Origin: Frigoribacterium sp. PhB160
Lineage (GTDB): Bacteria > Actinomycetota > Actinomycetes > Actinomycetales > Microbacteriaceae
NCBI RefSeq assembly: GCF_003751785.1
Contig: NZ_RKIE01000001.1
Coordinates: 1,031,564 to 1,095,563 of the forward strand
Direction of reading: 5' to 3'
DNA: 64,000 nucleotides
Shown: positions 13,011 through 21,679 of the stretch, one piece after another
How positions within the stretch are numbered: position 1 is the stretch's first letter
Layout: every line of letters starts with the position of its first letter
Program-made: the position numbers and the translations under genes
The notes under the pieces: generated by a model
Told to the model about the DNA's origin: nothing
Seen by the model: the letters and a program-made list of their open reading frames with translations, nothing else
Database searches by the model: none

Positions 13011-14150
13011 ATGGCGACGAGCAAGAAGGCAGTGCACTTCGGTGCGGGGAACATCGGTCGGGGCTTCGTGGCGCAGTTCCTGCACGCGAGCGGCTACGAG
13101 GTCGTGTTCGCCGACGTCAACGACGAGCTCATCGGCCTGCTGCAGGCGCAGCCGTCGTTCGAGGTGCACGAGGTCGGCGAAGACAGCCGCACGAGCGTCG
13201 TCGACGGCTACCGGGCGATCAACAGCCGGTCCGACGAGGAGGCGCTGATCGCCGAGATCGCCACCGCCGACGTCGTCACCACGGCCGTGGGCGCCCGCAT
13301 CCTCCCGTTCGTCGCCCCGGTCATCGCGAAGGGGCTCGCCGCGCGTGACGCCTCGCTGCCGCCGCTGACCGTCATCGCGTGCGAGAACGCGATCAACGCC
13401 ACCGACTCGCTCGCCGAGTCCGTCCGCCAGTCCGACCCGGCCGAGAACGCCGTCTTCGCGAACTGCGCCATCGACCGCATCGTCCCCGAGCAGGCCGGCG
13501 GCACGCTCGACGTCACGATCGAGTCGTTCTTCGAGTGGGTCGTCGAGAGCGCCCCGTTCGGCGAGCACCGCCCCGACATCCAGGGCGTGACCTGGGTGCC
13601 CGAGCTCGAGCCGTTCATCGAGCGCAAGCTCTTCACCGTCAACACCGCGCACGCCGCCGCGGCCTACCACGGCTTCGCCCGCGGGCTCACGAGCATCCGC
13701 GAGGCGCTGGCCGACCCCGAGGTGCACGCCGAGGTGCTGGGCGCGCTGGCCGAGACCAAGTCGCTCCTCGTCGCCAAGCACGGCCTCGACGCGGACGACC
13801 AGCAGCGGTACATCGACAAGAACCTCGTCCGCATCGCGAACCCGCACCTGCCCGACACGACCGAGCGCGTGGGGCGCAACCCGCTCCGCAAGCTCAGCCG
13901 GCACGAGCGCTTCGTGGGCCCGGCGACGCAGCTGGCCGAGCGCGGGCTGCCCGCCGACGCCCTGGTCCGCGCCGTCCGTGCCGCCCTCGACTTCGACGTG
14001 GCCGACGACGCCGAGAGCGTCGAGCTGCAGGCGCTGCTGCGCTCGGGCCTCCCCGCCGACGAGCTCACGGTCACGCTCACCGGGGTCGACGCCGACCACC
14101 CGCTCTTCCCGGCGCTCCGCGAGGCGGTCGGGTCGAAGCTGTCGGCATGA
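13011..14150 (+). CDS. mtlD: Mannitol-1-phosphate 5-dehydrogenase
   Basis: NAD-dependent enzyme of the polyol dehydrogenase family converting mannitol 1-phosphate and fructose 6-phosphate. 379 residues, usual length. N-terminal nucleotide-binding motif HFGAGNIGRGFV (about 9-20) and the family catalytic pattern K-x(4)-N-x(2)-H in KLFTVNTAH (about 205-213). A -10-like CATGAT lies 7 bp before the ATG, so the mRNA may be leaderless. No mannitol phosphotransferase genes are adjacent, so it may serve mannitol synthesis or work with a transporter elsewhere. The stop overlaps the next gene by 4 bp. Confidence 0.93.
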   Translation: MATSKKAVHFGAGNIGRGFVAQFLHASGYEVVFADVNDELIGLLQAQPSFEVHEVGEDSRTSVVDGYRAINSRSDEEALIAEIATADVVTTAVGARILPFVAPVIAKGLAARDASLPPLTVIACENAINATDSLAESVRQSDPAENAVFANCAIDRIVPEQAGGTLDVTIESFFEWVVESAPFGEHRPDIQGVTWVPELEPFIERKLFTVNTAHAAAAYHGFARGLTSIREALADPEVHAEVLGALAETKSLLVAKHGLDADDQQRYIDKNLVRIANPHLPDTTERVGRNPLRKLSRHERFVGPATQLAERGLPADALVRAVRAALDFDVADDAESVELQALLRSGLPADELTVTLTGVDADHPLFPALREAVGSKLSA

Positions 14151-14671
14151 CGCCGTCCGAGCCCGACCGAGCCCCCGGCTCAGAGGCGCCCGGCTCCGAG
14201 GCACCCGACTCCGCGGCGCCCGACACCTCGGCGCCCGGCGTCGAGGCGGACGAGCTCGACGACGAAGGCCTGAGCTGGGGCGACGAACGCGACGCGAGCC
14301 ACGTCGAGGGACCGGCGCCCGTCACCGCGGCAGGCTCCGACGACGAGATCGACCCCGACGCTCCCGAGATGCTGAGCGGCGCCTCCCTCGTGGGCCACGG
14401 CGTCTTCGGCGGGGTCGCGTTGCTCTCCAGCGTGGGGTGGATCGTCTCCCGCGACCGGTTCCTGCTCGCCTTCGGCGGCACCCTGGTCGACGACGTGCAG
14501 ACCGCCCTGTGGCTCGTCGGCCTGTTCCTCGCGCTCGTGGCGCCGCTGCTCTGGTTCGTCGCGACGATCCTCCTCGTGCCGCAGAGCCGCTCGGGCCGAC
14601 GACTCGTCGTGATGGCCGTCGGCGCCGTCGCCCTCGCGCCGTGGCCCCTCGTGATCGGGGTAGGCGCGTGA
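14147..14671 (+). CDS. Small membrane protein of unknown function
   Basis: 174 residues. The first ~75 are disordered, acidic and rich in Ala, Pro, Ser, with short PGSEA-type repeats. Three hydrophobic segments follow (roughly 82-100, 116-142 and 150-170). ATG within the mtlD stop, and the end overlaps the next GTG (GTGA), so it is in one operon with mtlD and 14668-15042. No family recognised. Confidence 0.75.
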   Translation: MTPSEPDRAPGSEAPGSEAPDSAAPDTSAPGVEADELDDEGLSWGDERDASHVEGPAPVTAAGSDDEIDPDAPEMLSGASLVGHGVFGGVALLSSVGWIVSRDRFLLAFGGTLVDDVQTALWLVGLFLALVAPLLWFVATILLVPQSRSGRRLVVMAVGAVALAPWPLVIGVGA

Positions 14672-15042
14672 GCGCCGAGAAGGCGCCCCGCGCCTCCGTC
14701 CGCCGTCGACCGCGCCTCGGGGCCGTCGTGCTCGCGGTGGTCGTCGGCCTCTTCTTCGCCTACGACCTCTACGAGGCCGTCACGAACCTCGTGCTCGTGC
14801 CGCAGGACGCCCGCTACCAGAACAACGAGATCTACGCCGAGGCGGGGGCGACGTCGTTCATCGCCCACCCGCCCTGGGCGGCCCTGGTCGCCAACGTCCT
14901 GCTGCCCGTCGTCGCCTACGCCGGCGCCCTCCTCGTGGCGCGGCGTCGGCCGCTGCCGCAGGTGGCCCTCGCGCTCGTCACCGGCCTCGCCCTGGTCGGG
15001 TCGCTGTCGCTGACCATCACCGCGTACGTCCTCAGCATCTGA
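14668..15042 (+). CDS. Small membrane protein of unknown function
   Basis: 124 residues with three predicted helices (about 13-36, 66-92 and 96-124) and a basic N-terminus. It probably faces the membrane together with the product of the overlapping upstream gene. Similar small proteins are common next to housekeeping genes in this family of bacteria, but I do not recognise a function. Confidence 0.75.
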   Translation: MSAEKAPRASVRRRPRLGAVVLAVVVGLFFAYDLYEAVTNLVLVPQDARYQNNEIYAEAGATSFIAHPPWAALVANVLLPVVAYAGALLVARRRPLPQVALALVTGLALVGSLSLTITAYVLSI

Positions 15043-15100
15043 CGCGCGCGGCCCCGGCGTCGGCCTCCGTCATGTGCGCGTCGGCCCGCGGCGCAGTGGA

Positions 15101-15106
15101 TAGAGT
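15101..15106 (+). promoter_or_regulatory. Possible -10 box for serA
   Basis: TAGAGT about 66 bp before the serA start. Unlike many genes here, serA has a leader with an AGGAAT ribosome-binding site. No clear -35. Confidence 0.35.
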
Positions 15107-15172
15107 GGCCGACAGCCGCGCCCACGGCGCGTCGCGGCGTCCCCCGACCCCCTTCGTTAGGAATGTGTCTCC

Positions 15173-16762
15173 GTGGCCAAGCCCGTCGTGCTGATCGCAG
15201 AAGAACTCTCACCCGCCACCGTCGAGGCCCTGGGGCCCGACTTCGACGTGCGGTCCGTCGACGGCACCGACCGCCCGGCCCTGCTGTCGGCCCTGGCCGA
15301 GGCGAACGCGATCCTCGTGCGGTCGGCGACGAAGGTCGACGCCGAGGCCATCGCGGCGGCGCCTCACCTGCAGGTCGTCGCCCGCGCGGGCGTCGGGCTC
15401 GACAACGTCGACATCAAGGCCGCCACGACGGCGGGCGTCATGGTGGTCAACGCGCCGACGTCGAACATCATCTCCGCCGCCGAGCTGACGGTCGGCCACA
15501 TCCTCAGCCTCGCCCGCCACATCCCGGCCGCCCACGCCGCCCTCGCGCAGGGGCAGTGGAAGCGCTCCAAGTACACCGGCGTCGAGCTGTTCGAGAAGAC
15601 GGTCGGCATCGTCGGCCTCGGCCGCATCGGCGCCCTCATCACCGCGCGCCTCCAGGCGTTCGGCGTCGACGTCGTCGCGTACGACCCGTACGTCACGCCG
15701 GCTCGCGCGCAGCAGCTGGGCGTCACCCTGCTCTCCCTCGACGAGCTGCTCGCGACGGCCGACTTCGTCACCATCCACATGCCGAAGACCCCCGAGACGA
15801 CCGGCATGATCGGCCTCGAGCAGATGAAGGCCATGAAGAAGACGGCCTTCGTCGTCAACGTCGCCCGCGGCGGCCTCATCGACGAGGACGCCCTGTACGA
15901 GGCGCTGACCACCGGCGAGATCGCGGGTGCCGGCCTCGACGTCTTCGTCACCGAGCCGCCCGTCGACCAGAAGCTGCTCGGCCTCGAGAACGTCGTCGTC
16001 ACGCCTCACCTCGGCGCGTCCACCGACGAGGCTCAGGAGAAGGCCGGCGTGTCGGTCGCCCGGTCGGTGCGCCTCGCGCTCGGCGGCGAGCTCGTGCCCG
16101 ACGCCGTCAACGTCGCGGGCGGCGTGATCGACCCGTACGTGCGACCCGGCATCCCGCTCCTCGAGAAGATCGGCCAGGTCTTCGCCGGCCTCGCCGACTC
16201 GCCGCTCACGAGCGTCGACGTCGAGGTGCGCGGCGACCTCGTCGAGCACGACGTCAGCGTGCTGAAGCTCGCCGCCCTCAAGGGCATCTTCACGAACATC
16301 GTGAGCGAGTCGGTCAGCTACGTGAACGCCCCGCTGCTCGCCGAGCAGCGCGGCATGACCGTGCGGCTGCTGACCGACCCGACGAGCGAGGAGTACCGCA
16401 ACGTCCTGACGATCCGCGGCTCGCTGTCCGACGGCAGCCAGATCTCGGTCTCCGGCACCCTCACCGGCACGAAGCAGGTCGAGAAGATCGTCGAGATCAA
16501 CGGCTACGACGTCGAGGTGCCCATCGCGGCCCACCACCTCGTGATGGTCTACGGCGACCGCCCCGGCATCGTCGCGATCTACGGCAAGGAGTTCGGCGAC
16601 GCGGGCATCAACATCGCGGGCATGCAGATCGCCCGCCGCAGCGCCGGCGGCCAGGCGCTCAGCGTGCTGACCATCGACAGCCCGGCCCCCGACGAGCTGC
16701 TCGAGGCCCTGCGCGTCGCGATCGACGCCGAGGTGCTGCGCGAGATCGACGTCACGCTCTAG
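15173..16762 (+). CDS. serA: D-3-phosphoglycerate dehydrogenase
   Basis: First step of serine synthesis. 529 residues, the long actinobacterial type. Substrate- and NAD-binding domains with the dinucleotide motif GLGRIG near 148-153, the catalytic region ending in PHLGAST (about 280), then an intervening domain and a C-terminal ACT domain (MVYGDRPGIVAIYGKEFGD, about 455-475) that binds serine in the family. GTG start. Neighbouring ilv and leu genes make this an amino acid synthesis cluster. A long hairpin follows. Confidence 0.96.
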   Translation: MAKPVVLIAEELSPATVEALGPDFDVRSVDGTDRPALLSALAEANAILVRSATKVDAEAIAAAPHLQVVARAGVGLDNVDIKAATTAGVMVVNAPTSNIISAAELTVGHILSLARHIPAAHAALAQGQWKRSKYTGVELFEKTVGIVGLGRIGALITARLQAFGVDVVAYDPYVTPARAQQLGVTLLSLDELLATADFVTIHMPKTPETTGMIGLEQMKAMKKTAFVVNVARGGLIDEDALYEALTTGEIAGAGLDVFVTEPPVDQKLLGLENVVVTPHLGASTDEAQEKAGVSVARSVRLALGGELVPDAVNVAGGVIDPYVRPGIPLLEKIGQVFAGLADSPLTSVDVEVRGDLVEHDVSVLKLAALKGIFTNIVSESVSYVNAPLLAEQRGMTVRLLTDPTSEEYRNVLTIRGSLSDGSQISVSGTLTGTKQVEKIVEINGYDVEVPIAAHHLVMVYGDRPGIVAIYGKEFGDAGINIAGMQIARRSAGGQALSVLTIDSPAPDELLEALRVAIDAEVLREIDVTL

Positions 16763-16785
16763 CCGCCGCGGCGAGGCACCGACGC

Positions 16786-16833
16786 ACCGACCGCCCCGGT
16801 CGACGACGCAGGTCGTCGGTCGGGGCGGTCGGT
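16786..16833. terminator. Bidirectional terminator hairpin
   Basis: A 22-bp stem (16786-16807 with 16812-16833, two G-U pairs) and a 4-nt loop lie between convergent serA and the minus-strand hydrolase gene, so it could serve both. Confidence 0.8.
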
Positions 16834-16879
16834 CGTCCGGGGTCGGTCCGGGCAGGTCGGGACCGGCCGGCCGTACCGG

Positions 16880-17515
16880 TCAGATCTCGATCGACTCGTG
16901 GGCGGCGAGCTCGACGGCGTCGCCGCCGACCGACTGCGCGCTCGCCTTCATCCGGTCGAAGTGCATCCCGAGGCCGGGGCCGGAGAGGGTCTGCTCGTGC
17001 GTCGGGAAGACGAGCTTCGCCTTGACCGCCGCGACGTAGTCGATGACCTCGCCGACCTTGAGCCAGGGCGCCCCGACGGGGGCGGCCAGGGTCTCGACGG
17101 GCACGGGAGGGACCGTGAACTGGTCGCCGGGGTAGAAGAGGCGTCCGTCGACGAGCACGCCGACGTTGTCGACGACGGGGATGCTCTCGTGGATGACCGC
17201 GTGGCGGCTGCCGTGGAAGGACAGCGTGAAGGGGCCGGCCTCCACCGTGTCGCCGTCGGCGACGACGTGGACGTCGAAGCCGTCGGCGGCGTCGGCGACG
17301 CCCTGGGGGCCGTACACGACAGCCTCCGGGCTCGTGGCGAGCAGGTGGGTGAGCTGGTCGGGCGTCCAGTGGTCCTGGTGCTCGTGGGTGACGACGACGG
17401 CGACGACGTCGTGCAGGTCGACGAGGGGCGTCGTGAACGACCCCGGGTCGACGACGAGCTTGCGCCCGTCCTTCTCGACGACGAGGCAGGCGTGTTCGAG
17501 TTTGGTGAGGCGCAT
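16880..17515 (-). CDS. Metallo-beta-lactamase-fold hydrolase
   Basis: 211 residues. The zinc-binding signature HEHQDH is at residues 44-49 (His44, His46, Asp48, His49). Further ligands are probably in GSRHAV, YPGDQF and PTHEQ. The family hydrolyses varied esters or phosphodiesters; the substrate cannot be told. The start chosen is ATG at 17515, with a -10-like TACAGT 7 bp upstream. The frame stays open further upstream, but that stretch crosses a palindrome and the tRNA gene and is not coding. Confidence 0.85.
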   Translation of the reverse strand: MRLTKLEHACLVVEKDGRKLVVDPGSFTTPLVDLHDVVAVVVTHEHQDHWTPDQLTHLLATSPEAVVYGPQGVADAADGFDVHVVADGDTVEAGPFTLSFHGSRHAVIHESIPVVDNVGVLVDGRLFYPGDQFTVPPVPVETLAAPVGAPWLKVGEVIDYVAAVKAKLVFPTHEQTLSGPGLGMHFDRMKASAQSVGGDAVELAAHESIEI

Positions 17516-17546
17516 GGGGCCGACTGTACGCCGGCGCGGGGGAGCG

Positions 17547-17584
17547 GTCCTGCCCTCGGGAGGCGCGCCTCCCGAGGGCAGGAC
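17547..17584. repeat. 38-bp perfect palindrome
   Basis: Two 19-bp arms (17547-17565 and 17566-17584) meet without a spacer, centred on GGAGGCGCGCCTCC. It lies between the hydrolase gene and tRNA-Glu. Possibly a cruciform, binding site or remnant of a repeat family. Confidence 0.9.
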
Positions 17585-17636
17585 GGGCTCGTCCGAGGTG
17601 CCCCGGCGGCTGCGCGACACGCGGGTGCGCCTCGAT

Positions 17637-17666
17637 TTGTGACGGGCTCGACGGGTGTGGCATACT
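17637..17666 (+). promoter_or_regulatory. Probable tRNA-Glu promoter
   Basis: TTGTGA (17637-17642) and CATACT (17661-17666) with an 18-bp spacer, ending 17 bp before the tRNA. Confidence 0.5.
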
Positions 17667-17683
17667 CGACGAGTTGCAAATAC

Positions 17684-17762
<79 letters not shown>

Positions 17763-17767
17763 TCACC

Positions 17768-17801
17768 ACGAACCGCTCGGCTCTCAGCCGGGCGGTTTCG
17801 T
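17768..17801 (+). terminator. tRNA-Glu terminator
   Basis: A stem of about 15 bp with one bulge and one G-U pair (ACGAACCGCTCGGCT with its complement), followed by a weak T-rich stretch (TTTCGTCGTT). Confidence 0.65.
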
Positions 17802-17845
17802 CGTTCCGGCGTCGCCTCGTCGAGGGCGTGTCCGCGCCGACACGA

Positions 17846-17888
17846 GGACGGCCCCGGCGGCGTCTCGTCGACGTCGCCGGGGCCGTCC
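17846..17888 (-). terminator. Terminator of the sugar ABC transporter operon
   Basis: A perfect 14-bp stem (17846-17859 with 17875-17888) 16 bp downstream of the last permease gene on the minus strand. Confidence 0.7.
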
Positions 17889-17903
17889 CCTGTGCCCTGG
17901 GCC

Positions 17904-18887
17904 TCAGCCCTTGGTCGCGCCCGCCAGCAGGCCGCGGACGAAGAAGCGCTGCAGGGCGAAGAACACGATCAGCGGCACGATGATCGAGATGAACGCCCCG
18001 GCCGTGAGGAGCTCCCACGACTGGCCGTACGAGCCCGACAGGTCCTGCAGGGCCTTCGTGATCGGCAGTCCCTGCCCGGAGGTGAAGACCGTCGCCACCA
18101 GCAGGTCGTTCCACACCCAGAGGAACTGGAAGATGCCGAAGGAGGCGATGGCCGGCATCGACAGGGGCAGCACGATGCGGAAGAAGACCTGGCCGTGGCC
18201 GGCGCCGTCCATGCGCGCGGCCTCGATGACCTCGGCCGGGATCTCGCTGATGAAGTTGTGGAGCATGAAGATCGCCAGGGGGAGGGCGAAGATCGTGTGC
18301 GCGATCCACACCTTGGCGAACGAGCCGTCGAGCCCGTTCACCCCGAGGCCGGGGAGGATGTAGAGCCCGCCGACGCGGAGGCCGTCCGAGAAGAGGCGGA
18401 GCAGCGGCACGAGGGCCATCTGGATCGGCACGATCTGCAGGGCGAAGACCAGCACGAACATCGTGTTGCGGCCCTTGAAGTCGATCCAGGCGAAGGCGTA
18501 GGCCGCGAGGCTGGCGATCGTGATCGGGATGAGCGCGGCGGGCAGCGTGATGACGAGCGAGTTGAGGAACGCCTTGCCGAGAGTCAGGCTGTCGCCCGAG
18601 CTCAGCGCGTTGACGTAGTTGTCGAGCGTGAAGCCGGGGTTCGCGAAGACGGTCCACCAGCCCGTCGTCTTGATGTCGTTCGCGGGGCGGAACGACGAGA
18701 TGAACAGTCCCGCCGTGGGGAGGGTCCAGATCACGGCGATGACGAGGGCGGCGATGGTCGCGCCGCGGCTCGTGGTGCCGCGCTTGAGCTTGCCGCTCGA
18801 GTGCTCGATCTTGGCCAGGCCGCGCTCGAGCTGACGCTCGGCGCCGGACGAGACCGGGACCGCGATGGGGGTCGGGGTGGCGGTCAT
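17904..18887 (-). CDS. Sugar ABC transporter permease (MalG type)
   Basis: 327 residues with six membrane helices and a cytoplasmic N-terminus. The loop that contacts the ATPase (EAA motif) reads EVIEAARMDGAGHGQVFFRIVLP (about 217-239). It forms the channel with the permease encoded just upstream; the two genes overlap by 4 bp (ATGA). Resemblance is closest to alpha-glucoside/oligosaccharide importers (AglG-like), but the sugar is not certain. Confidence 0.9.
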   Translation of the reverse strand: MTATPTPIAVPVSSGAERQLERGLAKIEHSSGKLKRGTTSRGATIAALVIAVIWTLPTAGLFISSFRPANDIKTTGWWTVFANPGFTLDNYVNALSSGDSLTLGKAFLNSLVITLPAALIPITIASLAAYAFAWIDFKGRNTMFVLVFALQIVPIQMALVPLLRLFSDGLRVGGLYILPGLGVNGLDGSFAKVWIAHTIFALPLAIFMLHNFISEIPAEVIEAARMDGAGHGQVFFRIVLPLSMPAIASFGIFQFLWVWNDLLVATVFTSGQGLPITKALQDLSGSYGQSWELLTAGAFISIIVPLIVFFALQRFFVRGLLAGATKG

Positions 18888-20023
18888 CGGATCTCCCTCT
18901 GCTTCTGGATCTGACGGGCGTTGTAGATGACGATCGGGAGCACGAGGACGAACAGGATGACCGCGAGGGCCGAGCTGTAGCCGCTGCGGCTGCCGAGCTG
19001 GAACTGGCGGACCATCTCGAAGGCGAGGATCGTCGTGTCGTTGCGGCCGCCGGTCATGGCCGAGACGATGTCGTAGACCTTGAGGGACGCGATCGAGATC
19101 GTCGTCAGCACGACGATGATCGTCGTGCGGATGCCCGGGACGGTGATGTGCCGGAAGGCCTGGAAGCCGTTGGTGCCGTCGAGCGACGCCGCCTCGAGCT
19201 GCTCGGCGGGGACGCCCTTGATGGCGGCCGAGAGCACCGTCATGGCGAAGCCCGCCTGGGTCCAGATGAGCACGATGACGAGCAGCAGGGTGTTCCACGG
19301 CTCGAGGCCCAGCCAGTCGACGGGCTGTCCGCCGAAGGCGACCAGGATGCCGTTGAGGAGGCCGATCTGCTCGCCCTGGCGGATGTCGTAGAAGAACTTG
19401 AAGATGATCGACGCGCCGACGAACGAGATGGCCATGGGCATGAAGACGAGCAGCTTGAGGAACTTCTCGCCGCGGCTCTTGTCGATGAAGACGGCATAGG
19501 CGAGGCCGATGGCGGTCGCGGTGATCGGGGCCAGCAGCACCCAGATCAGGGTGTTGCCGAAGGCGGTCAGGCCGTCGGGGCTGGTGAAGACCCAGGCGAA
19601 GTTGTCGAGCCCGGCGAAGCCCGAGCCGTCGTTCTTCATGAAGGCCTGCCCCGCAGTCGTGATGGTCGGGTAGATCAGGCCGATGATGAGGAAGAACACG
19701 GCGGGCGCCATGAAGGCGACGAGCTGCAGCGAGTAGCCGGCGCCGCGCTTCGAGCGGTAGTCGAGCAGGAACAACCCCCCGCCGAGGACGGCGGCGATCG
19801 CGGCGACCCAGATGACCGAGTTGTAGAGCCCGAAGGCCAGGAGGACCACGACGGGCACGACGACGCAGACGGCGAGGCGGAGGATCGTGTACGGGGTTCC
19901 GCGGCGGGGTGCGAACTCGACGAAGACGAGCACGACGGCCACGAGCGCCGCGAAGGCGAGCAGGATCAGGGGGATCTGGGCCAGGGGCGGGATGCCCGCC
20001 AACCACTGGAAGAAACTGGACAT
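18884..20023 (-). CDS. Sugar ABC transporter permease (MalF type) with extra N-terminal helices
   Basis: 379 residues. The C-terminal ~280 form the usual six-helix permease with the EAA loop EQLEAASLDGTNGFQAFRHITVP (about 271-293). The first ~100 residues add three hydrophobic segments, as in MalF proteins with extra helices. ATG at 20023 is preceded by AAAGGGA, which rules out the longer frame starting at 20071. A hairpin at 20146-20176 separates it from the binding-protein gene upstream. Confidence 0.9.
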   Translation of the reverse strand: MSSFFQWLAGIPPLAQIPLILLAFAALVAVVLVFVEFAPRRGTPYTILRLAVCVVVPVVVLLAFGLYNSVIWVAAIAAVLGGGLFLLDYRSKRGAGYSLQLVAFMAPAVFFLIIGLIYPTITTAGQAFMKNDGSGFAGLDNFAWVFTSPDGLTAFGNTLIWVLLAPITATAIGLAYAVFIDKSRGEKFLKLLVFMPMAISFVGASIIFKFFYDIRQGEQIGLLNGILVAFGGQPVDWLGLEPWNTLLLVIVLIWTQAGFAMTVLSAAIKGVPAEQLEAASLDGTNGFQAFRHITVPGIRTTIIVVLTTISIASLKVYDIVSAMTGGRNDTTILAFEMVRQFQLGSRSGYSSALAVILFVLVLPIVIYNARQIQKQREIR

Positions 20024-20145
20024 CGCTGTCCCTTTCACGTTCGGGTGCAGCGGGGGAGCGGCTGCGGGCACGCGGGACGGGCGGGACCGCCGGGGGCGGG
20101 TCGGGGCCCGGGAGTGACGGGTCGGAGGACCCGGGTGGTGCGGGA

Positions 20146-20176
20146 CGAGGGGTCGCCGCCGGGCGGCGACCCCTCG
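20146..20176 (-). terminator. Hairpin between binding-protein and permease genes
   Basis: A 31-bp inverted repeat (15-bp arms 20146-20160 and 20162-20176) lies just after the binding-protein stop. Hairpins here commonly keep binding-protein mRNA more abundant than permease mRNA; this is inference. Confidence 0.65.
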
Positions 20177-20187
20177 CGGTCAGGCTG

Positions 20188-21549
20188 CTAGCTGGTGTAG
20201 CCGGCCTGGATCTCCTCGAGCACCGAGTCGGTGTCGGTGCCGTCGATCCAGTCGACCATGCCCTTCCAGAAGCTGTCCGAGCCGACCGACTTCGGCATCA
20301 GGTCGGAGCCGTCGAAGCGGAAGGTGGTGTCGGTGCCCTGCAGGATCTCGACGGCGCTCTTCAGCAGGTCGCTGCCGGCGTTCTCCGGGTCGAGGCCCTT
20401 GTTGGCGGAGATGACGCCGCCGAGCGAGACGCGGCTGTTGGCCCAGTCGGCGCTGGCGAGGTACGCCTGCACCTTGGCGGTGTCGTCGTCGTTCGAGAAC
20501 GCCGCGACGAACTCGCCGCCGCCGGTGACGGCCGCCGGGTCGTCCTCCTTCATGGGCGGGGTGAGGAAGGCCCAGACGTCGCCGTCCTCGGCCACCGTCG
20601 CGGGCTGGCCGTCGGCGTTGTTCGCCGCGGTCAGGAAGCCCTCGAAGAAGGAGGCCTGGTGGGTCAGCGCGCAGCTGCCGTTCGCCACGTTGGTGGCGAC
20701 GTCGCCGAACGCGGTGGAGTTGATCGACTTCACGTCGCCGTAGCCGGCGTTGACCATGTCGGGGTCCTGCAGGATCGTGCCGACGGAGTCGAACGCGTCC
20801 TTGATCTCGGGGTCGGTGAACTCCGTGTCGCCGGAGACCCACGAGTCGTAGGCGTCGGGGCCGGCCCCGCGCAGCACGAGGTCCTCGACCCAGTCGGTGC
20901 CGGGCCAGCCCGAGGCCTCGCCCGAGTTGAAGCCGGCGCACCAGGGGGCCGTCCCGGTCTTCTCCTGGATGGTCTTCGAGACGGCGACGAGGTCGTCGTA
21001 CGTCTTGGGGATCTCGACGCCCCACTCCTTGAACTTGGCGGGCGAGTACCAGACGTAGCCCTTGACGCTCGCCATGAGCGGGGCGCCGTACTGGGTGCCG
21101 TCGACCTGGCCGTACTTCTGCCAGTCCTCCGACCACCCTTCCTTGACGTTGGCCAGGGCGTCGGCGGGGAGCTCCTGCACCTTGCCCGAGGCGACCGTGT
21201 CGGCGAGCAGGCCCGGCTGCGGGAAGATCGCGAGGTCGGGGGTGTCGCCGCCCTGGACCTTGATCCCGATCTGCTTCTCGAACTCCTTGTCGCCGGTGTA
21301 CTTGATGTCGATGTCGTTCTGCTTCTCCCAGTCGGCCCACGACTTCTCGAGCAAAGTCGCCTCGTCGCCGTTGATGGTGCCGTAGACGTTGACGACGCCG
21401 TCGGCCGTGCCGACGTCGGCCGCGCCGGCGCCGCCGCCGGCGTTCGGGTCGTTGGGGTCGGCGGTGCCGGAGCAGCCGACCAGGAGGAAGCTCGACGCCG
21501 CCAGGACCGCCAGGGGCCCGGTGAAGCGGCGGTGCAGGGATGCTCGCAT
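20188..21549 (-). CDS. Sugar ABC transporter substrate-binding lipoprotein
   Basis: 453 residues. Lipoprotein signal peptide with lipobox LLVGC (Cys26), then an extracellular solute-binding fold of the carbohydrate type 1 class. It looks like AglE-type alpha-glucoside binding proteins; the sugar is inferred only. Two ATGs exist; ATG at 21549 is chosen because GAGGAG lies 6 bp before it. First gene of an operon with two permeases. No ATPase gene is present, so a shared MsiK/MsmX-type ATPase elsewhere is expected. Confidence 0.92.
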   Translation of the reverse strand: MRASLHRRFTGPLAVLAASSFLLVGCSGTADPNDPNAGGGAGAADVGTADGVVNVYGTINGDEATLLEKSWADWEKQNDIDIKYTGDKEFEKQIGIKVQGGDTPDLAIFPQPGLLADTVASGKVQELPADALANVKEGWSEDWQKYGQVDGTQYGAPLMASVKGYVWYSPAKFKEWGVEIPKTYDDLVAVSKTIQEKTGTAPWCAGFNSGEASGWPGTDWVEDLVLRGAGPDAYDSWVSGDTEFTDPEIKDAFDSVGTILQDPDMVNAGYGDVKSINSTAFGDVATNVANGSCALTHQASFFEGFLTAANNADGQPATVAEDGDVWAFLTPPMKEDDPAAVTGGGEFVAAFSNDDDTAKVQAYLASADWANSRVSLGGVISANKGLDPENAGSDLLKSAVEILQGTDTTFRFDGSDLMPKSVGSDSFWKGMVDWIDGTDTDSVLEEIQAGYTS

Positions 21550-21621
21550 GGTGTTCTCCTCGTTGAGTCGCATCTCGGCGGCCGCTCGTGCTGTCGAGTC
21601 GTGCCGCCCGCGCACGTCGTC

Positions 21622-21650
21622 GTCGACGCGCGTCGACTGTGAGTGTCACA
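21622..21650. promoter_or_regulatory. Candidate LacI-family operator(s) upstream of the binding protein
   Basis: Two adjacent symmetric sites: a perfect 16-bp palindrome of GTCGACGC and GCGTCGAC (21622-21637), then TGTGA-gtg-TCACA (21638-21650). A weak minus-strand promoter (TTGCGC, 17 bp, GACACT) would overlap the second. They stand between the LacI-type regulator gene and the operon. Confidence 0.45.
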
Positions 21651-21679
21651 CACCCGCAGGTGCCGCGCAACCGAGCGTG

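Noticed and set aside
17904-20006. Single 700-residue permease fusion
   Set aside because: The first half is a shifted-frame reading of the MalF-type gene; two normal permeases overlapping by 4 bp explain the region.
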